Of a DNA stretch of 64,000 bases, positions 10,623 through 22,839 are shown one piece after another. The notes under the pieces are model-generated. The model saw nothing but the letters and a program-made list of their open reading frames with translations, had not been told where the DNA came from and did not search any database. The position numbers and the translations under genes were made by a program. Origin of the DNA: Rhyacichthys aspro (lineage: Eukaryota; Chordata; Actinopteri; Gobiiformes; Rhyacichthyidae); assembly GCA_036850595.1 (NCBI GenBank), contig CM072159.1, positions 29,497,612-29,561,611 of the forward strand, given 5' to 3'. Positions within the stretch are counted from its first letter, which is position 1. The number at the start of each line of letters is the position of its first letter.

Positions 10623-12959
10623 TAATTGTAATAACTTTCCTGGAAAACGTTATTGTGTGTGTTTCATCAGTGTTGCTCGTTGAGTGTGTCCTCGTAGATC
10701 AATAAAGTTCATCAAAGACGTAGTCATTGCATCCTAGTCTTTTGTGATTCAACATGAAAAAAGCAGTTGTTGACGATCACATTACATCAGGACTTTGGTG
10801 CATTTCACCATGTTAACCATAAAAGACCAAAAGGAAACATAAGAAGAAGATTTAGAATAAGAATAAGGTTTATCATTAGCATTTTAGTAGCTGTCATACT
10901 TTTTGATCCCTTAAACAAAATAATGTCATAATAATATTTAAAGTCATCAGAGTACAATGATAAACAGCTTCAAAGTAAGATTTCATTAAACTCATTATGA
11001 ACCAAAGGCAAATAGAGCAATCTAGTCTTGGTAATATCTGAAGGACTTTAATATTCTTGTTCATTTGTTAGATTATTAATTCATACAACATTACTCTGGC
11101 CATTCAGCTGTCGGTTCATTTTATCCATAAATAAAGCCATTTTATCACAACACAATTTTAATCAAATTAAAGTCACATTATGTGTTATTTTGGAAGTGCA
11201 CTGTCTACATCTAAGATCACTTTTAACCTCTCGATACCCCGCTGTATTCTGGGAAATAACCTGCGAATCAATCCTTCTCTAAACTCCTCTGAACAATGGC
11301 GGCTCAGGCACACGTATAACACACTGAATCGAGTATCATTCATTACACGCTGCTTATGTACGGTGCACACGTCTCTACGGTGAGAGTTCACATACATGTA
11401 GTGGCCTGTCATGTGTTCCTGTGCGTGTCAGCGTGTTTCTGGGAGATAAGAGTGCTGTTGCAGGCCGTGTGCAGCCTTCACCCGGGGCGAGCAGTGATTA
11501 GAGGAATCTCTTATTCTCCGCAGGGCCCCCCTGTGCACTCGCAGCCGGAAAGCGCGACACCTTTAATGTTGCCGCTGACGTACAAAGCACCGGTGGCAGC
11601 TGATTTTATCTCACTTTGAAATAAGATTCTGAGCAAGTCTTGCACCGCTAAACCATCATTTTGAACTGAAAAGAAGAAAGAAATGGAAGCAATAGCTCTG
11701 CAGGTAAACTCAGCAAATAGGCTGCTTCGTTTGAATGTTCTATGGTTAAACAAAAAGCCTTGAAGACACTTTTTGTCTACAAGGTACACTTCTGCATTGT
11801 GGATTTTAATTTATTGTTGGTGCAGTGATGATGACAAAGGTATCTTCAAAGGTCTTTTAAAGGCAACGCCCATTTAAAGAGACTGATGGCGAGAAATATA
11901 ACACACAGGTAAAATCCAATGCATTTTGTATAAACACATCTGACTTTAACAAAAATGAATGTCAGAATACTTCTAATATTAATGGATAAGAATGGATCAA
12001 ATCTGCCCACGATTACTTTCAAAAGGTGAGATGAAACAAAACGTCTCAAAGAAGAAAAAAAAAACAGAGGGACTGGAAAACCAACACAGTACATTCACAT
12101 TGGTTCATGCATAAAACAGGCTGAATGAAAAAAGCATTGGGCAAGACTTAAAACAACACATTCCTGCCTCCAGATCAATGCTCAGGATGAAACTAATCAG
12201 ACTGAGCTCTGACTGTGGTGAAACACCAGAGAGAGGAATGCTACTCACAATCTGGAGCTAAATAAAAGGACTTTTACTTCAAATGAATACCACTCAAATC
12301 AAAGTGTTAAGTATTGATTTAAAAGTACTCAAGCACTTTTTGAAAGAACAATTATTGTATTACACGGTACTGCTGCAAGTGCTGGGTAAATACTTTATTT
12401 TTTCTTACATAATTTGCTCAAATAAAAGTATGTTTTATAAAATGTATCCAGAAAGTACACATCTACTCATGTGTACTGGTATGTGAAGTACTGGCAAATA
12501 TGACAAAAAGTTACATGTCTTTAAAAATAGCGCTTTTATTACTATAAAAGTATGAATTATAAAGAATTAATTATAAAGGAATAACTCTAATCTGATGCTA
12601 TTTTATTTTTTTCATAAAAGGTCCAAAAATGAAAACTCCATTGTTTAGACTTATTCAAAAATAAATAAACAAATAAAAAATGTAGTTGGAATCTGCTTGA
12701 ATGAACTAACTATGTATTATTTTTCCCAAATGCACAAAAGCAGTACAACAACAACAAGTATGAAGCACAGGTTGTACGTTAACTAAACAAACAATTTTGA
12801 CACCATTACTATTTTTTAAAAGAAACAAATTGAGAGTTTTTAGTCAGAAGTTTCAACAATCTCTTTCTACATCTTCAAAACAATATTATCTTTGAGAAAT
12901 TCTCCTGAACGAGGATCTTTAAATGCTTTTCCATTCTGCTTGGCGTGTTAAATGCGAGT
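10623..12959. other. intergenic, no gene seen
   Basis: Mostly A+T-rich. The stretch 11170-11620 is GC-richer with unsupported open frames. The stretch 12280-12490 has words such as AAAAGTACTCAAGCAC and ACATCTACTCATGTGTACT that recall a decayed interspersed repeat. No exon recognised. Confidence 0.35.
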
Positions 12960-13230
12960 TAATGCAGTGTGGGCTCACCTGTGCGCTGTGGGGGCTGTGG
13001 GGACATCCGGAGTCAATTAGTGGGATTGGTGGGCAGCGGCGGCCGAGCGGTCCGGGCCGGTGACAGTCTGAGGCAGACCGCCGCACTGTAGGAGCCAGGT
13101 GAGGAGCAGGGGAGCCTAAATGAAATGCTAATACGGGCCACAGAAGTCAGGCCTCTCTAATTGGAACACAGCTGCTGCAGGGACCGCGTTTCCCATGATG
13201 CTCAGCAAGAAGCACAGGAACCAGTAGGTC
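12960..13230. promoter_or_regulatory. candidate conserved non-coding element
   Basis: A sharp GC-rich island (GGCAGCGGCGGCCGAGCGG near 13033) in A+T-rich flanks, without a repeat signature. AAATGCTAATACGG and CTCTAATTGG supply homeodomain-like cores. No open frame with splice sites was found. Confidence 0.25.
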
Positions 13231-13943
13231 ACAGTGATCAGGTCAGGCTGTGTGTGCAGCTCAAAATACCTGGCCTCAAATAAATGCTGCAAAAACCTCA
13301 GCAACAGAAAACACCAGAGAATTCAAGATGTGTGGTCAGTGCGTGACAAACGAAATCTCAAGTAAATCACAAAATTAATTAGGTCATTTTCCTTTTCTGC
13401 TCTATAATAAAAGAAATACATCCGAGGAAAGACGTGTCCAATAGAATTAAATCAACACCAGAAATGCAATGCTCAGTGGAAACTGTGAAAGCCCTATTTT
13501 AATCTATAATTCATGAATCTATCAGACTCTCTTTAACATATTACTTTGATTTATAACTTATATGTGCTGCGTTTTTGAAATTCACAGACATGAACTACTT
13601 CTTTCATTTGGGTAATTAGAACTAGATGAACATATGTGGATTTTAACATAATACATAAAACGAATGAAAGAAAACTTGATTTTAATTGACTGGAGGCTTT
13701 ATATTAAACATAATTCATATATCAACCATGACACAATCTTAAATAAGACTTGAACTTAAAAGCCACATTCATTGTATTTTACAGGATAGTTGTTACAGTT
13801 TTATTAAGTACAGTAATTTATAGTGTCTTTGGCGTCTATAAGCAGTCATATTTCACTGCAGAGATTGAGTTTTTTTGCTTGTAACAAGAATCACAGCTGA
13901 TTTATCTGTTGCCGAGCTGAAATCAGAGAAGTGACTGCATCGT
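13231..13943. other. intergenic, no gene seen
   Basis: A+T-rich, no exon or repeat recognised. Confidence 0.4.
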
Positions 13944-14210
13944 CTGGCTTACTGTGTAACTTTTAGCCCAAAAATATACGTTCTCAAAATCATGATTGAT
14001 GGTACTTAGACATGAGATCAGTAGAATCATGTCTCACTGACACAGTACCCTCAGCTGGACACAAACCTCTAAAATGACTCTCCTGACGCCGGGACGAGGA
14101 CTAATCACAAGAGAATAGTGAGTGAGGCTCGTACACAGGGAGCAGAAAGAGGCCAATACACTGGACGGGTCGTATCTGTACAAAATACACTAAAAAGTCC
14201 CTCTTTTCTT

Positions 14211-14259
14211 TAAATCTCTCTAAATCTCTCTAAATCTCTCTAAATCTTTTTTTTTTTTT
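14211..14259 (+). repeat. 10-bp tandem repeat (TAAATCTCTC) plus poly(T)
   Basis: Three full TAAATCTCTC units and a partial fourth run into a T-rich tract, all internal to the MITE copy. Confidence 0.9.
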
Positions 14260-14317
14260 CTTCCAAATTGTCACGTGGATGGTCTTGGATAGTAAATAAA
14301 TGACATCATAGAGGCAT

Positions 14318-14333
14318 CAGCGCCCTCTAGTGG
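14318..14333 (-). promoter_or_regulatory. CTCF-like motif inside MITE
   Basis: On the minus strand CCACTAGAGGGCGCTG is an essentially perfect match to the CTCF core consensus. It is the best of the four TE-borne motifs in the window and is oriented opposite to the other three. Confidence 0.5.
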
Positions 14334-14360
14334 CTAAAAAGGTACTCAGTGCCACTTTAA

Positions 14361-15119
14361 TTTTAACATGACTCTCGGTAACAGTTTATTGAATGGCCGG
14401 TGCATACCATTAAACAAAGGTGTTTCTTCAGTCAGTCGTGTCATTTATACGCTTTGATAATTTACTCAATAAGCCACATTTTGAATAGAATCCAACCAAA
14501 ACCCTCGGTCACAATGTACTATTCTGTACTCGTCTGACTATTGATGTAATTTGTCACACATCAGTATCACAGTGTCTAGACGGCTCTGTAAGTTACTGTA
14601 TGTTAACTTACCTGAAGCTCTCTTTGCAACATTGGCCTTGTCTTTTCTCTGCACATAATCCCACTCAAGTTGAACAGAGCCAAAACTACAGCCTACAGTG
14701 TACATTTACAGGTATCTCTGAAGTGTGTGTGTGTCTTATAAACAATGTGAAAGACCACTACGTTTTATGATTCAACGTATTCTCTCAGATTATAGGTTAA
14801 TGATAATAGTCAATCTTTTATAAATACGCCTATATGAATGTATTTGTTTTAGTGCATTTATTAATCACAAAATGCACTAGTTTCACTCAAATCTTGAACC
14901 TTTACACTGGTTTTTGCTCCAATGAGACACAGTGAGTGAATCACAAACCATGGTTAAGCCTTTGACAGCCTCCTTTAACCTTGATTTTCTGCTTCTTTTT
15001 GTAAATACAGTATATAACGAGAACATGTGCTGCAAGTTACTGTAAATTCCCAGCAGACTGATGTTGAGGAGGGAAAACACGGTGCAGTACGAATGAAGAG
15101 CTGAAGAGGTGTTCATCAG
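14361..15119. other. intergenic, only a doubtful small ORF
   Basis: A+T-rich. Apart from the small frame at 14538-14705, no exon or element was recognised. Confidence 0.4.
14538..14705 (-). other. unrecognised 55-codon ORF with internal splice donor
   Basis: An ATG directly follows an in-frame TAA and opens 55 codons with protein-like composition (contains QLEWDYVQRKDKANVAKRAS). A strong donor, CAG|GTAAGT, lies inside the frame at 14606-14612, so the first 32 codons could be a first coding exon. I could not find a matching acceptor exon and recognise no family. Chance is a real possibility at this length. Confidence 0.15.
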
Positions 15120-15310
15120 TCATCATTCAGAGGGTCTTCTTCATCTCAAGGCCTCCTCCTCCTCCTCTTCAGATGGGAAGGGATTTGGTGAGAATAATGC
15201 ATGAGCTCATCAAGGGTGAAGGACGGGAGGCCTGCTCTGAAGCGCTCTACCTGTTCAGACCGTCAGATGATTGACAGGACCCCGGAGCCATCCTCAGGTG
15301 GCCATATTTA
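15120..15310 (+). promoter_or_regulatory. candidate conserved element; strong acceptor and short frame
   Basis: A classic polypyrimidine tract and acceptor (CTCCTCCTCCTCTTCAG near 15171) is followed by ATG and a 33-codon frame ending TGA at about 15272. The centre holds the palindrome ATGAGCTCAT. It could be an orphan exon, but no donor or partner exon was found, and a non-coding conserved element is equally likely. Confidence 0.2.
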
Positions 15311-15839
15311 GGTCTTTTAGCCAAGCACTTATTATAATAAGAGCTCCCTCTCTGATTAAAGTCTCCTTTTCCAAATGCAGGGTTTGGTTCACTGTTATGG
15401 CTCGTCGTCCTGGTCAGTCCTGACACGCTTTGTCGTGGCCTTCTATTTAGTATAGAGTTTCTCTAGCTCCACTTTTGTAAACCAAGAAAGCCACTTTAGA
15501 TAATATATAAAAACCAAAAAAAACAAAAAAACAAATCTAGTTGAATACATCACAGGCAACAAAATATAATTTAACATCAAATTAAATGCAAAAAGTACAG
15601 AATTTAAAAGAATAAGTAGAATATAGAGTTTAGATATAATTTACAGGTGGATATGTACATGTAGTTGTTATGATTTTGTTAAAGCTCGAAAAGTATAATG
15701 CTCAGGCAAACTTTCTTCTGCATTTGTTCAGGTGTTCGTGGAAAGCTTGTCATTGTGTATATTTTCATCTACAAATCACTCTTGTACTGAACGAGCCTAT
15801 ACTGGTATGTGCCTATACTGTACTGTATAGTGTCTATAG
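15311..15839. other. intergenic, no gene seen
   Basis: A+T-rich with an A-rich low-complexity run near 15510-15535; nothing else recognised. Confidence 0.4.
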
Positions 15840-16770
15840 AGCAGTCCCAGCAGCCTGGATGAAGCCTGCAGTGAGACTAATGTAGAAGAACAGCACGCCT
15901 GAAGACTCACAGTCGTCCTCTGCTTTGAGCTTTTCATTCAAATGTAGCGTCCTGAGGCGAAGAGAGCTCTTTTTACCGACGCTGATCCTTGAAATCTTCC
16001 CGCTCGCGTCAAAAGAAGAAACAATTACAAAACAGCAGTGGTATAGATCGCAGTTTGCAGAGACAACTGTAATGTGTTTGGCTGAAAAGACGTCAGGCTT
16101 GTTTTCTCTGCTTTGTATTTACAGTGCGACTTGTCCCAGAAACGGTCCCTCACTGTCACTTTTTTCTCAACTCAATAATTTGACTGTCTTCTCTGCTGTC
16201 AGCGTTTATCAGCCCCTCGCAGCCACTAGATGTGCACCGCCTGGACACCTCGAGACGGGGCGCACAACGACACGCGGAGGGGCTGACAGATAGAAAACTT
16301 ATTCTTTACAAGTGAGGTCAGAGGACTGTATCCAAAGCGCCAGGCAGAGTACACTAATATCCCTGTGCTGAGCGGTGTGGTGCTATTCAGAGCACCCATG
16401 CACATCCGTCTCACTCCGCTGCACTCGATGAGCCAAAGCCATGGAGTTGATGGGCAATGGGAGGGAAATAGGAGAAAGAGGCAAGAGGCACAGAGCGAAT
16501 GATGTGCTGCTCCAGTTAATGCACATTATTCCATCACATAAACATCAGGATTCTTTGAAACAGCGAGGCTGACAAATGTGTCTTTGTCGGCCAAGTCAAA
16601 ATGTGAATAATGTTGGTGCTGAGCCAAAGGAAAACAGTCGTGCCATCTGTCAGCGTGAGCTCTGTCTCACTGGAGCTCATCCTTTAACTACAGCCCTGCC
16701 GCAGCATCACCAGGGAATCAGCAAATCAGAGGAGAATATGAAGAATTCCAGAGCACAATAATCTTGACAA
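15840..16770. promoter_or_regulatory. candidate conserved non-coding cluster
   Basis: GC-richer, repeat-free block with several overlapping but unsupported open frames. No splice-consistent exon pair or protein family seen. Confidence 0.2.
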
Positions 16771-16860
16771 TGTCATTTGACAGCATTCATTCATAAATAC
16801 AATATTGATAGTGTGGAATTTTACAGCTTTATTTAATACAGAGACGATTTTAGACATTGA

Positions 16861-16992
16861 GCAGGTTGCCTCAGTGGTTCGTATACCAGATACTCGGGCG
16901 ACTGGGGATTGATTCTGACTCAAGTCATTCTCCTCTCAATCCCTGTTTCCTTTTTATCTATACTAACTATCAAAAAAGAAGAAAAAAAAAGT
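16861..16992 (+). mobile_element. probable tRNA-derived SINE
   Basis: An A-box-like TTGCCTCAGTGG (from about 16866) and a B-box-like GGATTGATTCT (about 16906-16916) are spaced as in a tRNA head. A pyrimidine-rich body follows (TCCTCTCAATCCCTGTTTCC) and then an A-rich tail with AAAAAAGAAG. It is degenerate; not a functional tRNA because the cloverleaf is incomplete. Confidence 0.5.
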
Positions 16993-18193
16993 GCTTTGTG
17001 ATTCTGATAAGTTTGCAGAATTTACCCCAATAATGCATATCAACCAAAAAAACACCATAACATAGCAATCATACAGTAGGTAACTCTAAATTCTGAGCAT
17101 GAACATGACATTGTATTGGCCGATGTTTGACAGTGTGTGATCGTCTCTCTTTATTAAACACATTAACACCAAGAAAAAGTTGGGAAATGGAGGCTGGATG
17201 TCCGAGAACGTAGAATAAATCCAACCTGTTTAGAGTCCAATTCAAAACAGCTGAGGTTAAAGCACTTCAAACTTGTTTTGGTTTGTTTGGTAAATTTGCA
17301 ACTTGTTCTTGTTAGATGAATGTACGTGTATCACTGCAGCACAGGAATGGCTCATTTTAACCATATAAAACCAAAGCTATTTTCTTTAAATTGTGAGAGA
17401 CTTGTCCAAACGTCTCTGCCCACACAGGTCTGGGTATTGTCTGTCACTTCACAAGCTTTGAAACAATAAAAGTCCGGTGTTGTCTCTGCTTCCATTGACA
17501 TTTGATGGACTGTTGGATTAAAGTGTCTCGGGGAAGAAAATAGCGGCGGTGAAGTCAGTGTACCCAGTCGAGATGTGATGTTCTCGCTGCCACATTATCA
17601 AGTCAACTTCCATGCAGTAAAACGCAGCGCTGCAGCCTTTATTAGTGCACACAGCAAAGATTATGGCTCAATGCAGAGCTATGAATTATACATGGGCTGT
17701 GCACTGTGCTACGCCACATTGTACACCCCTCTTCCTCCAATTTTCTTGTTCATCCTAACATAAGAAACATACCCACAGAGGGGTGCTGGAGCAGACACAG
17801 TGATTGCACAAACATTGAAATTAGCCAGAGACACGTTGGCACATTCATGACTTTACAGAAGAGACAGATTTCAGGCTTGATTTAAAAGAAGGAGAAAAAA
17901 CTGCTTGAAAATCTTCTACTGCTACTTTACCTTTTTCTATTTTTTTTTACATTTCTAATATAACTTTATACATTGAGCCATTTCTTCTACTTTTAAAGAA
18001 CATATATTTGAACCTGTCAGCACCGTGAAATTATTTTTTTGTGTGCTACCTCAGTGAAAGTGTGTGGATAGCTGGTTGTCACTGCAGCTGTATCAAAGTC
18101 TGAATAGGAGTCGATTTAGTAGAAGGCAAGTATTTATTGTCCTCAACAGTGTTAAACACTTATTTGTGTGAAAGTTCCAATCTGTTTGTAGAA
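16993..18193. other. intergenic, no gene seen
   Basis: A+T-rich. The part 17500-17760 is slightly GC-richer with an unsupported frame. No exon recognised. Confidence 0.4.
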
Positions 18194-18566
18194 TATATTG
18201 AGTGTGAAGCTGTTAATATCTACCATCTGGTGTGCAGATCAAAGTCATTTACACAAAGACTACAAACCCAGTAAAAATGTGCTTTTGTTTCCAGCACAAG
18301 ATTAGTTTTATATCACACTATATTATCACAATGTGCTGAGTTATTCAACATATCTATTTTTAACTTTAGATCATTCCTTTAATGGGAAAAAGTTCTGATT
18401 TTTTATATGATGTTTTTATGACACGATTACATAGATATCTTTAAGTTAAACTGCACCATTTGATTATCTTTTGAATATGCATCATGATGATTTTGGTCTG
18501 AATCAACACAGATATTAATCATCTGCACACCAGATGGCAGAAATGAACAGGCTCACACTCAATAAA
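18194..18566. mobile_element. inverted-repeat element (MITE-like), about 370 bp
   Basis: The left arm (about 18194-18240) and right arm (about 18520-18565) are reverse complements over roughly 45 bp. They share ATTGAGTGTGA at the ends and CCATCTGGTGTGCAGAT further in. The interior is A+T-rich and non-coding. It abuts the next MITE with only a few bases between. No target duplication was identified; superfamily unknown. Confidence 0.65.
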
Positions 18567-18569
18567 GAC

Positions 18570-18729
18570 TTTAAAGTGGCACTGTTTAACTTTTATCCAG
18601 TGGAGGGCGCAGATCCAGCAACAGACTCTGTGTTGTTACGACAGTAGTTACACTGGAGGGTCCTGTGTCAGTGAGATTCGACCGATCTCATGTCTAAACC
18701 TAAAAAAAGTTACAGAGTTCTCCTTTAAA
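18570..18729 (+). mobile_element. MITE family copy, short form (160 bp)
   Basis: It begins TTTAAAGTGGCACTGTTTAAC and ends GTTACAGAGTTCTCCTTTAAA. The two ends are imperfect inverted repeats of about 26 bp. It carries the family CTCF-like block and the GTGTCAGTGAGA...ATCTCATGTCTAA block but lacks most of the interior present in the 417-bp copy, so it is an internal-deletion derivative. Confidence 0.75.
18597..18612 (+). promoter_or_regulatory. CTCF-like motif inside short MITE
   Basis: CCAGTGGAGGGCGCAG, one mismatch from the CTCF core consensus, at the same element position as in the other copies. Confidence 0.4.
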
Positions 18730-20879
18730 CTAGAATTTACACACAAAGAAAAAAACAGAAAAGTTAAAAGATGTCCATGATAACTTCTACTGTATGTGTT
18801 TACCCCAAAATGACAAAACGTGACGAGCAAATGGACTGTATTTTTAAAGCAGTATAATCAATTAAATTGAGTGACCTCACAAAGAGAACATGTCCCAAAC
18901 ACTGTAATCCATAACTCAGAGAATACACTGAGCAAATCCATAATCCTAAAAGGTGCATCAATACCTTTCTGACGGTTTCAGCCTTTCACGTTAATAAAGA
19001 ATCAAGCTTTTACACTAAACAGCCCTGCTCTGACGTGTTGTGACTATAGTCTAATCCTAAACAGACTCTGACTTATTGAAAACACAATGGCAGACATTAC
19101 CTGAGCTCTGAGTGGAAAGAGCTTTTTCTCTAAATGAGGGAATCAACGAGGGATAAAGATTATCTGTAGTAAACTCCAGTATTTTCTTCCTCCAGTGCTT
19201 TCACTGCAGGGCGTTGTATCCAGCGATAACACGTGCACACTCCTGATGTGCTCCTGTTTGGTGTGTGTGCCGTGTGAGGGGTAAAGAGCGGGAGGCTGTA
19301 GGTGTTGTTCTGAACCAGAGGGTGTCTGTGCGTGACCTCTGCAGCGGAGGGGGGTGCTACTGAGGCTGCAGGTTCAAAAGAGCAAGATCTGCAACAACAG
19401 AACACAGAGAATTAACTGCGTTTGGCCTGAACAAATGTATGTGCAGTATGTGAGGTATGGTAATGTGTTTTTAAATTCACTTTCCAATCAGATCAGACAT
19501 TTCCAAAGGGCTTATCAAGGCCAGAGCTCAGTTTTAAAAAGGCCAGATCTGATAATGTATATGCAAACCCTAACACTCTAAGTAATTGTTCTAATTTAAC
19601 ATAAAAAAGTCAGGATAAAAAACCCATTTTGAAGAAACGTAAACCTTGTCGTTGAACATCACAAATGGAGACTTTTCTCAGTGCAACTCGAGTGGGACCA
19701 AAATAACTGCACATTTTACCCAAAATGTAACACCAAATTTTGTGCCAAATGTGTGACAATTATATGAAAACACCTACTGAACATATGGCATTAATGACAC
19801 AAATATCCTTCACTGAGATAAAGCCATAAATGTAAGTTGAAGGTTTACAGATTTAAGACATACAAATATGTTTAGTGCTGAATAAAATACATTGTACACA
19901 GTATGATAAGAATTTTAACCATTATTTCAAGACGTTGGCACACTCAGATATTATTATGTTTGGCCTGTGGTAAGAGATTTATTTGTGCCAACCTCGTCAA
20001 TGCTATACACATAAAAGCAAAACATAATTTGCAGACAGTCCTAACAGACGTTTGCGTGGCAGAGGTGTTTCATCTCATGACACTAAGTTGCATCAGGAGA
20101 AGTAAATCCATTTTCTATTTGAAGGATTTTATTAAACTTTAATACCGAATCTCAGAAGTGCTTTATTAGAACTGCCACAGCTGAGTTTCTAATGCACTCA
20201 TCGAGCCACAGGTAAAGAGCTGCAGTGACCTTGGCTATCACCACGACACTGATGCAGTTATACAAGCTGAAAGAGATATGCAAGAAAAAAAAACATATAA
20301 ATTGTGATCCCAGTTCACACAAAACAGCCACCTTTCATTTTAGAAGTGCACCTCTATCACCTCGCTCTCGACTCCTCCTGTGTGCACATTGTTTATGTAA
20401 GCAGGCATGGTTTTGAATGATAAGTGCTTCCTTTAATCAGCCTCTCTGCAACCCATCAGTGAGCTGTTTACCTTGCCTTTTAAGCCTTTGATACTAAATC
20501 AAAAGCTGGTGTAATGTTTTTCATTCCTGCCAGCGTTTTCTCTTTGTTGGATGGTCTTGCAGTGGTTAACTGACAACCTTGAGCATATGTATGTACGCCT
20601 CTCTGTGCGGGCCGAACATACGTGTCAGAACACGAGTGCACACTCTGCGTGTAGCTCTGCTTGATAAACCGCTGGCTGCTGGAATATTGCTGCCGCCACC
20701 GTTTCCCCATCACATATCACCTGATCTTCAGAAAGCCCTGACAGCCTCTCAGATTTATTACTGACTCTGTTTACATTGCGCTTTTTCTCATTTTCAGCAC
20801 ATTTCGCTGTGTTTTATGCCTCCAGTTATGGGCTGGCGATAAAAAATAAAGTGATGGAGAAAAAAAAAGGAATAGCAAG
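18730..20879. other. intergenic, no gene seen
   Basis: Mainly A+T-rich. The stretch 19090-19410 and the stretch 20570-20720 are GC-richer but show no exon. No repeat family recognised. Confidence 0.35.
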
Positions 20880-21290
20880 AACTTGAAGTGTTAATTCAAG
20901 TTTAGTGCATTTTCTGTATTGTGTCCTGTTGACCCTGTCTGTTTGGCAGGCTGGCGGGTGTTGATTTTCGCCACAATCAATTCATTTTAATCACAATGGG
21001 CTGCGCTGGGAGCTGAGGGAGCGGCCTGCTAATTGATTGGCAGATATTTGCATATACAGTATGCAACAAAATGTCACGACCGGCCTTGGTGGTGACCTGT
21101 GTGGGCTGTTGGCAAAACAAACTGATGAGGGTAATTTATCATGCAGCATGTGCTCCGCTGAGCAGGGCCCCGCACCCGATATTGTTAGTGTCGTCAGTCA
21201 CCTGTCACGGCACGGTGGGCACGGCAGAGGAGAGATGAGGGCAGGAACGAGTGGAGAGAGAGGGAGGAGCTGATGGTGACATAAAGACAA
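20880..21290. promoter_or_regulatory. strong candidate conserved non-coding element
   Basis: A dense array of factor-like words in 400 bp: CTAATTGATTGGC, ACAATCAATTCATTTTAATC, and an octamer/POU-like ATATTTGCATATAC near 21045. It is followed by a GC-rich half with CAGCATGTG and CACCTGTC E-boxes. It is repeat-free and non-coding. This looks like a developmental enhancer. Confidence 0.35.
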
Positions 21291-22839
21291 GAGTGGTGCA
21301 TAATGTGGATGATACAGGTCGTGATATGCCACACGTTAACTGTTTTAAATGGGCAATTAATAAAAAAAAATAAATCAATCAGTTCAGAACCTCAGATTGA
21401 CACTATCCAGTCAATTTTGAAACATTAAGATATGCACCCTCATCTCAAAGTCTATCAGTCCAAGATTAATAGTTAAAAAAGTGCAACATTTCATTTCTTA
21501 TGTGCCACAAGCAGAAGTTTCTGTAAGATGGCTTAATATCATGCTGAAAGGTTACCATTTATACTCGAGCCTCTCATACTTCCTCTATTTGCAGAATAAA
21601 TCCAGGACCACCTCCCTCCCACGTTTCAGAAGTGCACAGGGATATCCCACAATCGAAAAATCTTTTCTGGGTTTATGGAGGCGGGTGCGGAACAATTTAG
21701 CATGAAGGTCACAAAGTTAGCTGTGGTTAGCAAGTGATGAAATTGGCCAGTAAAGTACCTCTGAACCTTATAATCACAAAGCATGACCAAAGACACTAAC
21801 AACAGTAATAGAGCAGTCTTCAGTGAAAACACTCTAATACTTCAAAAAGCTCTCTAGAAGCTGGTGACAGGGTGTCCATTACACTGGTAATAGCAGGTCA
21901 AAATGACAAGATCATTGGCCTGTTATTTGTTTCCGAGTCTAAGAGAAATAGACAAATAGATCAACCAGACATTCAACTGTAAAAATATATGTAGTATTTC
22001 AATATGAGCATTTATGGCTTCAGTTGAAAGAGGGCCAATGGGAGCCAGGCCCCTTTGAGCTGGAAAAATATTATTATTAAATTGTCCGACTGCAACCAGT
22101 GCCACATTGGGCTATTCTAGATGTTCCATTAACTACACAGAAGAAAGTGACATGTTAATAAACCTTCTTCTCGGTGCAGCATATGATTTATACACCAAAA
22201 ACGCTTCATCAGACTTGACTAAATTAGACTGCTATTCTTCCATTCTCAGTGTTCCTTTACTTTAATGATGGACTTATGTATTTGACCTAACCATAAGTTC
22301 TCAGTCTCTCAGTGTATTGGAAGATTTCAATCACTTACATGTTTTTTATTCACCAACAATACTGCATCAAACTTGCAGAAACAGTTTTTTTTAGAAATTA
22401 CTTTTAAACATAACTTAAGTGTTTCATCAGTTCTGTATTTCTGCATTGCCCTTGAACTTGCTGTGTTCCAGTGCAATGTGTAGAGGGACCAATAAATGAA
22501 AAGACGCTGTATAAAAAGCAGTATAGAGCAAATGTTTTTTCAAGGAATGGTAAAGAAAAAATATTAACATTTACTTAGAAGCTCTCTTTACAAACCACTG
22601 AATAACACTGAACAGGAACTGTAGTTTCTTCATCAACTTTCACTTTGGTTTAAAAGGGAAGTACACTTTTGGATAAAACCGTTCTGAGACTGTTCTGTCT
22701 ATTGGGCCTCTTTCCAATTAACTTTGTCTAATACTTTGTAGCCAATAATTATAGGACCTTGGATAATATTCTTTTCAATATTTTGTGCTTGAACTCTTCA
22801 GTAATGAGTTTGGATGATAGTGTTAGGGCCTCCGATACC
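21291..22839. other. intergenic, no gene seen
   Basis: A+T-rich, no exon or element recognised. Confidence 0.4.

Larger units (their letters stand above)
13944..14360 (-). mobile_element. MITE family copy, longest (about 417 bp)
   Basis: On the minus strand it starts TTAAAGTGGCACTGAGTACC and ends in GGGCTAAAAGTTACACAG. The ends are imperfect terminal inverted repeats (ACTG[AT]GTAAC-like followed by TTTTAGCC). Internal blocks shared with other copies are the CTCF-like motif, TGTATTGGCC and CAGCTGAGGGTACTG. It has gained an internal (TAAATCTCTC)n array and poly(T). There is no coding capacity. TIRs plus lack of coding suggest a non-autonomous DNA transposon; superfamily undetermined because no clear target duplication was seen. 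Confidence 0.75.

Noticed and set aside
16861..16920. Possible tRNA gene
   Set aside because: A- and B-box-like words are present but no closed acceptor stem or anticodon arm can be formed; a SINE head fits better.
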